A stretch of 21,436 nt of DNA from the NCBI RefSeq assembly GCF_026340255.1, contig NZ_JAPEPJ010000006.1, forward strand, positions 1 to 21,436. The letters run 5' to 3'. Both the position numbers and the translations under genes were made by a program. The first letter of the stretch is position 1; the number at the start of each line of letters is the position of its first letter. Of this stretch, positions 1 through 6,711 are shown in pieces. The DNA comes from Streptomyces sp. NBC_01408. Its GTDB lineage: Bacteria; Actinomycetota; Actinomycetes; Streptomycetales; Streptomycetaceae. A model generated the notes under the pieces. The model saw only the letters and a program-made list of their open reading frames with translations. It was not told where the DNA came from and did not search any database.

Positions 1-1
1 C

Positions 2-2464
2 ACCGTCACCGACGGCAGACTGCTGGCCCCGGCGCTCTCCCCGGCCGGGCGCACCGCCTGGCTGTCCGCCGCTCCCGGACCACGCAAGGCCGAGGTCCTG
101 AGCCTCTACGCGTACGGGCGCGAGGTCGCCCTCGACGGGGACCTCGCGCCCGCGCCCCCGCGCTGGATCGGCGACGACCGCCTGCTGATCACGCTCGACG
201 GCCGGTTCCAGGTGATCCGTCCCCACACGGACACCACCGGCCAGGAGATCCCCCTCGACGCCACCCTTGAGGTGACCCGCCCCCGCTACCGGGCCAAGGA
301 GTACGTCCTGGAGGCCGAGCGGAGCCGTCCGGTCCACGGCATCCACCTGCCCGCCCTCTCACCCGACGGCCGCAGCGTGGCCTTCGCCGCGCTCAACGCC
401 CTGTGGACCGCACCCGTCACCGGGGGAGCACCGCGCAGACTCGTCCAGGCCCCCGCCACCGCCTACCTCCAGGGACCGGTGTGGACCCCGGACGGCCGGG
501 CGCTGCTCTACACCGACGACCGCGACGGGCTGAACACCGTACGCCGCCGGGAGCTCACCGGCGGCGGGGAGAGCGTCCTCGCCCCGGGCGGCCGCGTCTA
601 CGGAGTGCTCTCGCCCGACGGCGGACGGCTCGCCGCCCTCGACCTCGCCGGGCGGCTCCTCGTCCGCGACCTCGCGACCGGCACGGAGACCCCCCTGGTC
701 ACCGCCCTCGGCGGCGGAGGCCTGCCCGGCCCGCCCAGCTGGTCCCCCGACGGCCGGTACCTCGCGCTCTGCGACCGCAACCGCCTCAGCCGGCGCTTCC
801 GCGAGGGCTACAACCTCATCCGGATCGTCGACACCCGCACCGGCACCGCCCGCCTCTACGCGCTCGCCCCGCACGCCTCCCTCGCGGACCGCTACGCCTC
901 CGGCCCCGTCTGGTCGCCCGACGGCCGGTTCCTGGCCTGCGTCAGCGAGTCCGCCCTGTGGCTGCTCCCCGTCACCCCCGACGGCACCCCCGCCGGCCCC
1001 GCCCGCCGCGTGACCGGCGACGACGAGCCCGCCGACCACCCCTCCTGGTCCGGGGACTCCCGCACCCTGCTCTACCAGTCCGGCGCCCGGCTGCGCCTGC
1101 TCGCCCTCGACGACGCGGGCGTACCCGCCGCGGCCCCCCGGACCGTGCCGATCGCCCTGAGCTACCGCCGCCCCAGCCCCGTCGACACCGTCGTGCACGC
1201 CGGACTGCTGTGGGACGCCACCGGGTCCCCACCCCGCGCCGACGTCGACATCCTCGTCAGCGACGGCCGGATCACCGCTGTCGAACCCCACCGGCCCGGC
1301 CGCCGCGCCGCCCGCACCGTGGACGCCTCCACCGGCACGGTCCTGCCGGGCCTGTGGGACTCCCACGTCCACCCGTACCCCTACACCTACGGGGCCCGCC
1401 AGGGCCTCCTGCACCTGGCCTACGGAGTCACCACCGCCGTCTCCCTCGGCGGCTCCGCCTACGAACAGGCCCGGCTGCGCGAGGACATCAGGGCCGGCCT
1501 GCTGGCCTCGCCCCGGCTGTTGGCCGGCGGTGAGCTCCTCGACGGCTCCCGCGTCGCCTACAGCATGGGGCGCGCCCACCGCACCCCGGCCGGCTTCGCC
1601 CGCTCACTGGCCAGGGCCGAGGCGCTGGACTGGGACTTCGTCAAGACCTATGTCCGCGCCCCGTACGCGCACATGGCCGAAGCCGCCCGCTTCGCGCACG
1701 AGCGGATCGGCGTCCTGGCCGGCTCCCACCTGTGCGCCACCGGCATCCAGTCCGGCCAGGACCTGACCACGCACCTGGTGGCGACCGAGCGCGCCGAGTG
1801 CGGGCACGGTGCGACCCCGCAGGGCCACACCTACCAGGACACGCTGGAGGTGTACGCACGGCGCGGACTCGACCTGATCGCCACGCCCTTCACGGCCCTG
1901 CCGCTGATCGGCGCCGATCCGGCGGTCGCCGCCGACTCCCGGGTCACGGCCCTGATGCCGCCCTGGGACGTGGCGGCCGTCCGCACCGCGGCCGCGACCG
2001 CGCCGAGCGCCGAACAGCAGGCCGTACTGGAACGCGAGGTCGCCGCCTACCGGGGCGTCCTCGCGGGCGGCGGACGCCTCGCCCTGGGCACCGACGCGCC
2101 CCTCACCCCGGTCGGCCTCCACCTGCACCTGGCCCTGCGCGCCCTGCACCAGTACGGGCTGACCGCGGCGGAGGCACTCACCACCGTCACCCGCACCCCG
2201 GCCCGGGTCTTCGGTGTCGCGGACCGCCTCGGCACGGTCGAACCGGGCCGGATCGCCGACCTCACCCTCGTCGACGGCGACCCCTTCACCGACTTCGCCG
2301 ACCTGATCCGCGTACGGGCGACCGTACGCGGCGGAACCGTGTGGGAACGGGCCGTCCTGGAAACCGCGTTCACCCGGACCGCGGCCCCCGCCGCGCCGGC
2401 CGGCGACTGGCGCGACGTCCTGCACCAGATGCTGCGCGACGGCTGCTGCACCGCCGGTGCCTAG
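2..2464 (+). CDS. TolB-like beta-propeller/amidohydrolase, 3' part (cut by window start)
   Basis: This is residues 247-1066 of the protein complete at 9982-13182. The frame is open from base 2 and base 1 finishes the preceding codon, so the gene is cut by the window edge and not truncated biologically. The ATG at about 212 is internal, because PD40 repeats continue upstream of it in frame. The segment holds the later WSPDGR-type propeller repeats and the entire amidohydrolase domain with its HVH metal motif (His codons at 1364 and 1370). It ends with a Cys-rich tail (GCCTAG) and is followed by a hairpin plus T-tract at 2515-2530. Confidence 0.9.
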   Translation, partial: TVTDGRLLAPALSPAGRTAWLSAAPGPRKAEVLSLYAYGREVALDGDLAPAPPRWIGDDRLLITLDGRFQVIRPHTDTTGQEIPLDATLEVTRPRYRAKEYVLEAERSRPVHGIHLPALSPDGRSVAFAALNALWTAPVTGGAPRRLVQAPATAYLQGPVWTPDGRALLYTDDRDGLNTVRRRELTGGGESVLAPGGRVYGVLSPDGGRLAALDLAGRLLVRDLATGTETPLVTALGGGGLPGPPSWSPDGRYLALCDRNRLSRRFREGYNLIRIVDTRTGTARLYALAPHASLADRYASGPVWSPDGRFLACVSESALWLLPVTPDGTPAGPARRVTGDDEPADHPSWSGDSRTLLYQSGARLRLLALDDAGVPAAAPRTVPIALSYRRPSPVDTVVHAGLLWDATGSPPRADVDILVSDGRITAVEPHRPGRRAARTVDASTGTVLPGLWDSHVHPYPYTYGARQGLLHLAYGVTTAVSLGGSAYEQARLREDIRAGLLASPRLLAGGELLDGSRVAYSMGRAHRTPAGFARSLARAEALDWDFVKTYVRAPYAHMAEAARFAHERIGVLAGSHLCATGIQSGQDLTTHLVATERAECGHGATPQGHTYQDTLEVYARRGLDLIATPFTALPLIGADPAVAADSRVTALMPPWDVAAVRTAAATAPSAEQQAVLEREVAAYRGVLAGGGRLALGTDAPLTPVGLHLHLALRALHQYGLTAAEALTTVTRTPARVFGVADRLGTVEPGRIADLTLVDGDPFTDFADLIRVRATVRGGTVWERAVLETAFTRTAAPAAPAGDWRDVLHQMLRDGCCTAGA

Positions 2465-2514
2465 TGCTGTCACCGCCCGCGGGGAGGTACCGGGGGTGTC
2501 CGCCGCGTGATCGC

Positions 2515-2530
2515 CCCGGCGGCCGGGTTT
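2515..2530 (+). terminator. Hairpin with T-tract after amidohydrolase gene
   Basis: CCCGG-CGG-CCGGG followed immediately by TTT forms a 5-bp stem with a 3-nt loop, 50 bp after the amidohydrolase stop. It lies between two convergent genes, where a terminator is expected. The stem is short, so confidence is moderate. Confidence 0.45.
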
Positions 2531-2534
2531 CCGG

Positions 2535-2843
2535 TCAGGAGGCGGGCCGCCGGGCACGGGCGGGGTGGCTCAGGGCCTGCTGGCCTCCCGAGGCCAGCAT
2601 CCGGACCTCGCCCTGGTCGCTGATCTCGGCGCGGATGATCCCGGTGTCGTCGGCGTAGACCGGATGGCCGCCCGGACCCGTCCGCTCCGTGCGCGTGACG
2701 ACCACGGTGTCCGCGGACTCCGCCGAACCGTCGTCCTCGAACACCAACTCATAGCGATCCTCACGGTCCTCGCCCACCACGTACCTCCAGATCCCCGCCG
2801 TCGCGCGGACCGCGCCGAAGGGCCGCGTACCAACGTGCCCCAT
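2535..2843 (-). CDS. Small hypothetical protein, DUF6296-like (102 aa)
   Basis: Minus-strand gene of 102 codons starting at the ATG complementary to 2841-2843. The mature-looking core reads YELVFEDD, then DTVVVTRTERTGPGGHPVY, then TGIIRAEISDQGEVRMLASGG. From memory this matches the DUF6296 family of small Streptomyces/Kitasatospora proteins; the function is unknown. The frame is open much further upstream, but that extension is antisense to the DUF4180 gene and has no credible composition, so I chose the internal ATG (MGHVGTRPFG). A G-rich stretch just upstream could act as a weak ribosome binding site. The gene is divergent from DUF4180 and convergent with the amidohydrolase gene. No signal peptide or membrane segment is visible, so it is presumably cytosolic. 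Confidence 0.7.
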   Translation of the reverse strand: MGHVGTRPFGAVRATAGIWRYVVGEDREDRYELVFEDDGSAESADTVVVTRTERTGPGGHPVYADDTGIIRAEISDQGEVRMLASGGQQALSHPARARRPAS

Positions 2844-2915
2844 GGCCCCCGACGACAGCACGCGCCACGCGGCACCGGGACCCGACCGGGGGACACTCCC
2901 CGCCCCGGAATCCTG

Positions 2916-2944
2916 TCGACGGCATCCGTCCCCCCGACTAGCCT
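2916..2944 (+). promoter_or_regulatory. Promoter for leaderless DUF4180 transcript
   Basis: TCGACG (2916-2921) resembles a -35 element. After a 17-bp spacer, TAGCCT (2939-2944) fits the TANNNT -10 consensus. The -10 ends 7 nt before the ATG at 2952, placing the transcript start at or next to the start codon. No Shine-Dalgarno sequence precedes the ATG, as expected for a leaderless mRNA, which is common in actinomycetes. Confidence 0.6.
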
Positions 2945-2951
2945 CGGCCCC

Positions 2952-3332
2952 ATGAGCACCCTGCAGACGATCCACGGCGTACCCGTCCTGATATGCGGCT
3001 CCGAGGGCGAGAGGATCAGCGGTGAAGGCGACGTCATGGACCTCATCGGCAACGCCATGTACCAGGGGGTCCAGTGGATCGCCATCCCCGCCGAGCGCTT
3101 CGACGAGACCTTCTTCCGGCTGAGCACCCGGGTCGCCGGTGACGTCGTCCAGAAGTTCGTGAACTACCGCGTGGGGCTCGCCGTCCTCGGCGACATCTCC
3201 CGCCACACGACGAACAGTCCGGCACTGCGCGACTTCGTCCGCGAGTGCAACCGCGGCCGCCAGACCTGGTTCCTCACCGACGCCGCGGAACTGCACGACC
3301 GTCTCGGGCCCCCGGCCGCTTCAGAGGCCTGA
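2952..3332 (+). CDS. DUF4180 domain protein (126 aa)
   Basis: The protein starts MSTLQTIHGVPVLICGSEG and is a single DUF4180 domain. Recognisable pieces are the early GDVMDLIGNAMYQG, the I-P-A-E-R-FDETFFRL segment, the VAGDVVQKFVNYRVGLAVLGDIS core and the RDFVRECNRGRQTWFL tail. Family members are small cytosolic proteins of about 110-130 aa with no established biochemical role, so no function is assigned. The ATG at 2952 is chosen because the domain begins right after it and a promoter -10 ends 7 nt upstream; the frame is open further upstream but the extra residues are low-complexity shadow. Its last 12 bp overlap the end of the convergent methyltransferase gene. Confidence 0.9.
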   Translation: MSTLQTIHGVPVLICGSEGERISGEGDVMDLIGNAMYQGVQWIAIPAERFDETFFRLSTRVAGDVVQKFVNYRVGLAVLGDISRHTTNSPALRDFVRECNRGRQTWFLTDAAELHDRLGPPAASEA

Positions 3333-4115
3333 CCCGCGCCGGACCTGGAGCACATCAGGCGTCAGATCGTCCTCCAGGGCGAGGCCGGCCGCCGTGAGTT
3401 CCTCGGCGAGGGCCCTCCGGGTCAGCGGCCACAGGAGGAAGGACTCCCGGGCATGGCGCAGCATCCGGCCCTGACGGCACACCAGGTACGTGTAGTCGTA
3501 GCGGATCCGGCCGTCCTCGGCGCGCTGGGTGAGCTGCCCGCGGTAGGTGTCGATGCCGAGGCGGACCTCACCCAGCCCGCGCCGGACGGGCTGCGCGGGG
3601 AGACCGGCCGGTGGACGGTCCAGGAAGAGCAGCCCGCCGGGCACCAGCAGATCGGCCAGCACCCGCCACAGCGCGCGCCGCTCGGCGGGCGGCAGGCAGG
3701 GCACCATCCGCAGGCACACGGCCAGGTCGGCCTGGCCGCGCAGCGACAGTTCGAGGGCGGAGCAGGCGTGCACCGTCACCCGGTCCCCGGCGGAGCCGCC
3801 CGCCGGCGGGTGCAGCCGGGAGAGCAGGACGGCCCGCATGGCGGCCGCCGGCTCGACGGCGTGCACCGGTACGGTCGACGCGCCGATCAGTACCTCGGTG
3901 ACCAGGCCGGTACCCGCGCCGACCTCGACGATCCCGACCCGGGCGGCAGCCGCCGGAGCCGCCAGGGCGAGCGCGTGCCGGTGGTAGGCCCGGGCGTGCA
4001 ACAGGTCGTAGAACTCGGCCGACACGGCGTACGCCTCACCGGGACGCCCGCCGTGGGCACAGCGCTCCGACGGCGGCGCGTGCCCGTCCGGTCGTAAGTC
4101 CCCCCGTATGTCCAT
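3321..4115 (-). CDS. Class I SAM-dependent methyltransferase (264 aa)
   Basis: Rossmann-fold methyltransferase. Motif I (GIVEVGAGTG) is at residues 61-70, followed by an acidic motif II region (VHAVEPAAAM), CLRMVPCLPPAERR, and a motif-III-like LLVPGGLLFLDRP. The C-terminal half (YRGQLTQRAEDGRIRYDYTYLVCR) resembles small-molecule methyltransferases with a beta-rich cap. The region before motif I (AYAVSAEFYDLLH) is typical of UbiE/Methyltransf_25-type enzymes; the substrate cannot be told from sequence. The start at 4115 (MDIRGDLRPDG) is preferred over an ATG at 4154. Neither has a strong ribosome binding site, so the start is uncertain. The gene lies downstream of EF-G on the same strand but a strong hairpin separates them, so it probably has its own promoter. 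Its 3' end overlaps DUF4180 by 12 bp. Confidence 0.85.
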   Translation of the reverse strand: MDIRGDLRPDGHAPPSERCAHGGRPGEAYAVSAEFYDLLHARAYHRHALALAAPAAAARVGIVEVGAGTGLVTEVLIGASTVPVHAVEPAAAMRAVLLSRLHPPAGGSAGDRVTVHACSALELSLRGQADLAVCLRMVPCLPPAERRALWRVLADLLVPGGLLFLDRPPAGLPAQPVRRGLGEVRLGIDTYRGQLTQRAEDGRIRYDYTYLVCRQGRMLRHARESFLLWPLTRRALAEELTAAGLALEDDLTPDVLQVRRGSGL

Positions 4116-4187
4116 CCGGCCATCATGGCCGTACGAGCCCCGGCCCACGAGCACGCGATCCGGCCACGGGGCCGACCGCGCTGCCCG

Positions 4188-4229
4188 CCGCCCCGCCCCG
4201 CCCGGGCAGGCCGGGGCGGGGCGGGGCGG
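4188..4229 (-). terminator. Perfect 16-bp GC hairpin after EF-G gene
   Basis: Bases 4188-4203 are exactly complementary to 4214-4229, giving a 16-bp all-G/C stem with a 10-nt loop. The stem begins 6 nt past the EF-G stop codon on the minus strand. There is no U-tract, but U-less strong hairpins are accepted as terminators in Streptomyces. It should end EF-G transcription before the methyltransferase gene. Confidence 0.7.
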
Positions 4230-4235
4230 ACGGTG

Positions 4236-6320
4236 CTAGCGGCTCAGCACCACCGCGGCGACCGCAGCCGGTACCGGCGCGAGGGCCGCGGGCCGGGCCG
4301 TGAAGGTGCCCCGGCCCTGGGTCCGGCCGCGCAGCCGGGACGCGTAGCCGAAGAGCTCGGCCAGTGGCACGGCCGCGGTGACCACCGCCGTGCCGGACCC
4401 GGACGTGGAGCCCGAGACCCGGCCGCGGCGGGCCGCGAGGTCACCCAGCACCGCTCCCACACCGTCCTCGGGGACGGTCACCGTGACCTCCACCACCGGC
4501 TCCAGGAGCTCCACCGTGCTCGCGCGCAGCGCCTCGCGCAGCGCGAACCGGCCCGCCGCCCGGAACGCCAGCTCCGAGGAGTCCTTGGAGTGGGTGGCCC
4601 CGTCGGTGAGCGTCACCCGCAGCCCCGTCACCGGATACCCGCCGAGCGGTCCCTCGGCGAGCGCGTCCCGGCAGCCGGCCTCCACGGCGCGCGCGTACTC
4701 CTGCGGCACGCGGCCGCCGACGACCGACGACCGGAACACGAAGCCCGCAGCCTCCGCTGCCTCCTCCAGCGGTTCGACGTCGATGACGACGTGCGCGAAC
4801 TGGCCCGCGCCACCGTCCTGTTTGACGTGCCGGTAGACGAGGCCGGTCACCCCGCGTACGACGGTCTCCCGGTAGGAGACCTGCGGACGCCCGACCACGA
4901 CCTCCACCCCCTGGCCGCGGCGGATCTTCTCCACTGCGACCTCCAGGTGGAGTTCGCCCATCCCCGACAGCACGGTCTGGCCGGTTTCCCCGTCGGACCG
5001 CACCACCAGCGAGGGGTCCTCCTCGACGAGGCGCGCCAGGGCCGCCGCGAGCCGGCCGGTGTCGCTGCTCCGGCGTGCCTCGACCGCCACCGACACCACC
5101 GGTTCGGCCACCGACGGCGGTTCGAGGACCAGCGGAGCCCCGGGGGCGCACAGGGTCGTACCCGCCCGGGCGGCCTTCAGCCCGATCACGGCGACGATGT
5201 CACCCGCGACCGCCTCCTCCCGTTCCTCGTGCCGGTCGGCCTGTACCCGCAGGATCCGGCCGACCCGCTCCGTGCGGCCCGTCGCGGCGTCCAGTACGGA
5301 CTCGCCCTTGCGGAGCGTGCCCGCGTAGACCCGTACGTACGTGAGCCGTCCGGTCGGTGTCGCCGTCACCTTGAACGCCAGGGCCGTGAACGGCGCCGCC
5401 GGGTCGGGGGCCCGCTCCTGCTCCGCGCCGCCGGCCTCGCCCCGTACCGGTGGCATGTCGGCGGGCGACGGCAGGTACGCGAGGACCGCGTCCAGCAACG
5501 GCTCGATCCCGCGGTTGCGGTACGCCGAGCCGCACAGCACCACCACGCCGTCCCCGCGCAGCGTCAGCTCCCGCAGGGCGCGCGCCAGCGTCGGCCCGGT
5601 CACCGCCGAAGCCGCACAGAACTCCTCCAGCGCGTCCGCGTGCAGCTCGGCCACCGTCTCCTCCAGGAGCCGGCGCCGCCGCTGCGCCTCCTCGCGCAGC
5701 TCCTCGGGCACCGGTGCGGTCTCGTAGGTCTCGCCGCCCGCCCGCCAGAGCAGCGCGCGCATCCCCAGCAGGTCCACGACCCCGGTGAAACCGTCCTCCC
5801 GGCCGATGGGCAGCTGGACCACCAGCGGGACGACGCCCAGCCGCTCGCGGATCGAGGCGACGGCCGTGTCGAGGTCGGCGCCCGCCCGGTCGAGCTTGTT
5901 GACGAAGGCGATCCGCGGAACCCCGTGCCGGTCGGCCTGCCGCCACACCGACTCGCTCTGCGGCTCGACCCCGGCGACGGCGTCGAACACCGCGACCGCC
6001 CCGTCCAGGACGCGCAGGGACCGTTCGACCTCGTCCGAGAAGTCGACGTGGCCCGGGGTGTCGATCAGGTTGACGCGGTGCCCGGCCCAGGCGCAGCTCA
6101 CGGCCGCGGCGAAGATGGTGATGCCGCGGTCGCGCTCCTGGGCGTCGAAGTCGGTGACGGTCGTTCCGTCGTGTACCTCGCCCCGCTTGTGGATGGCGCC
6201 GGTCGCGAACAGGATGCGTTCGGTGATGGTGGTCTTGCCCGCGTCGACGTGGGCGAGGATGCCCAGATTGCGGACGGCGGTGGGGGACGTGCCGGCGAGC
6301 GGTCGTCGGATGGTGCGCAT
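4236..6320 (-). CDS. Elongation factor G paralogue (EF-G2 / FusB type, 694 aa)
   Basis: Full-length translational GTPase. The G1 loop AHVDAGKT is at residues 23-30, the switch I RGITI at 65-69, DTPGH at 87-91, NKLD at 141-144 and GSA at 264-266. Domain [12 protein letters not shown] is at 453-461, and the domain IV tip [11 protein letters not shown] is at 500-510. The C-terminal domain V carries [21 protein letters not shown]. Known role of the family: GTP-driven translocation on the ribosome or ribosome recycling. Streptomycetes carry a second EF-G (fusB in S. coelicolor) besides the essential fusA. The divergent motif spellings ([15 protein letters not shown]) and the absence of rpsL/rpsG/tuf neighbours indicate the paralogue. 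All catalytic motifs are intact. The ATG at 6320 is preceded by GAAAGG 9 nt upstream. The leader contains a short ORF, suggesting translation-dependent control. A ribosomal-protection (Tet-like) role is less likely given length and motifs. Confidence 0.93.
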   Translation of the reverse strand: MRTIRRPLAGTSPTAVRNLGILAHVDAGKTTITERILFATGAIHKRGEVHDGTTVTDFDAQERDRGITIFAAAVSCAWAGHRVNLIDTPGHVDFSDEVERSLRVLDGAVAVFDAVAGVEPQSESVWRQADRHGVPRIAFVNKLDRAGADLDTAVASIRERLGVVPLVVQLPIGREDGFTGVVDLLGMRALLWRAGGETYETAPVPEELREEAQRRRRLLEETVAELHADALEEFCAASAVTGPTLARALRELTLRGDGVVVLCGSAYRNRGIEPLLDAVLAYLPSPADMPPVRGEAGGAEQERAPDPAAPFTALAFKVTATPTGRLTYVRVYAGTLRKGESVLDAATGRTERVGRILRVQADRHEEREEAVAGDIVAVIGLKAARAGTTLCAPGAPLVLEPPSVAEPVVSVAVEARRSSDTGRLAAALARLVEEDPSLVVRSDGETGQTVLSGMGELHLEVAVEKIRRGQGVEVVVGRPQVSYRETVVRGVTGLVYRHVKQDGGAGQFAHVVIDVEPLEEAAEAAGFVFRSSVVGGRVPQEYARAVEAGCRDALAEGPLGGYPVTGLRVTLTDGATHSKDSSELAFRAAGRFALREALRASTVELLEPVVEVTVTVPEDGVGAVLGDLAARRGRVSGSTSGSGTAVVTAAVPLAELFGYASRLRGRTQGRGTFTARPAALAPVPAAVAAVVLSR

Positions 6321-6365
6321 GGCCCGAGGCCTTTCGAACGATGAGGAGGCAGGCAGCGCGATTCC

Positions 6366-6438
6366 CGGGACGGCACACCGGTCGGCCCCGCCCGTCCCGC
6401 CGGACCGGCCCCGGCTGCCGGGGGCGCAGGGCCGGGGC
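6366..6438 (-). promoter_or_regulatory. Possible folded leader RNA between the short ORF and EF-G
   Basis: Two perfect 8-bp inverted repeats lie in the 200-nt gap between the 22-codon ORF and EF-G: 6366-6373 with 6392-6399, and 6408-6415 with 6431-6438. The arm at 6431-6438 can also pair partly with 6384-6390, so alternative folds are possible, as in ribosome-mediated attenuators. Such repeats arise easily in GC-rich DNA and no U-tract is present, so this is tentative. I see no gene in the rest of 6321-6522. Confidence 0.3.
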
Positions 6439-6522
6439 AGGGGGGCACAAGGGCAGCGGGAGGAACGGAAACCGAAGGAGCGTCACGGGCATGCGGTGAC
6501 GGCCGCGCAGCCGGCACCGGGC

Positions 6523-6591
6523 CTAGCGAGACACCGGGATCACGTCGTACCGGGACGGGGGAACGAAGGCGGCGGTGTGGCGCATGCACAT
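6523..6591 (-). CDS. 22-codon upstream ORF in EF-G leader (candidate leader peptide)
   Basis: The minus strand holds AGAAGGGG (6602-6609), a strong Shine-Dalgarno sequence, about 10 nt before an ATG at 6591. The ORF encodes a 22-residue peptide starting MCMRHTAAFV and ending YDVIPVSR, then TAG. It ends about 200 nt before the EF-G start codon on the same strand, with no other gene between. A translated short ORF ahead of a ribosome-acting factor is a classic layout for ribosome-stalling control, though I do not recognise this peptide from a described system. It could also be a chance ORF; the strong ribosome binding site is the main argument against that. Confidence 0.5.
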   Translation of the reverse strand: MCMRHTAAFVPPSRYDVIPVSR

Positions 6592-6657
6592 GGCCCGGTT
6601 CCCCTTCTCTTCACTCGGCATCAGGCGCGCGGTGCCCTGTCGGCAGCGCGTGCGGCG

Positions 6658-6697
6658 AGTCTAGGGAAGAGGACCCGGCGGGGCACGGTATTTATTT
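6658..6697 (-). promoter_or_regulatory. Candidate promoter of the short ORF / EF-G transcript
   Basis: On the minus strand TAGACT (6658-6663) fits the TANNNT -10 consensus. An unusually A/T-rich tract (tatttattt, 6689-6697) lies where an UP element would sit, about 38-46 nt before a predicted start near 6651. No good -35 hexamer is seen at 17-18 bp spacing. The predicted start gives a leader of about 60 nt before the short ORF. Confidence 0.4.
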
Positions 6698-6711
6698 CCG
6701 GCTGCGCGGCC

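Noticed and set aside
2535..3296. Longer minus-strand form of the DUF6296-like protein (253 codons)
   Set aside because: The extra N-terminus is antisense to DUF4180 and low in complexity.
4125..6344. Open frame of 739 codons on the plus strand opposite EF-G
   Set aside because: Mirror frame of EF-G with His/Arg-rich, domain-free translation.
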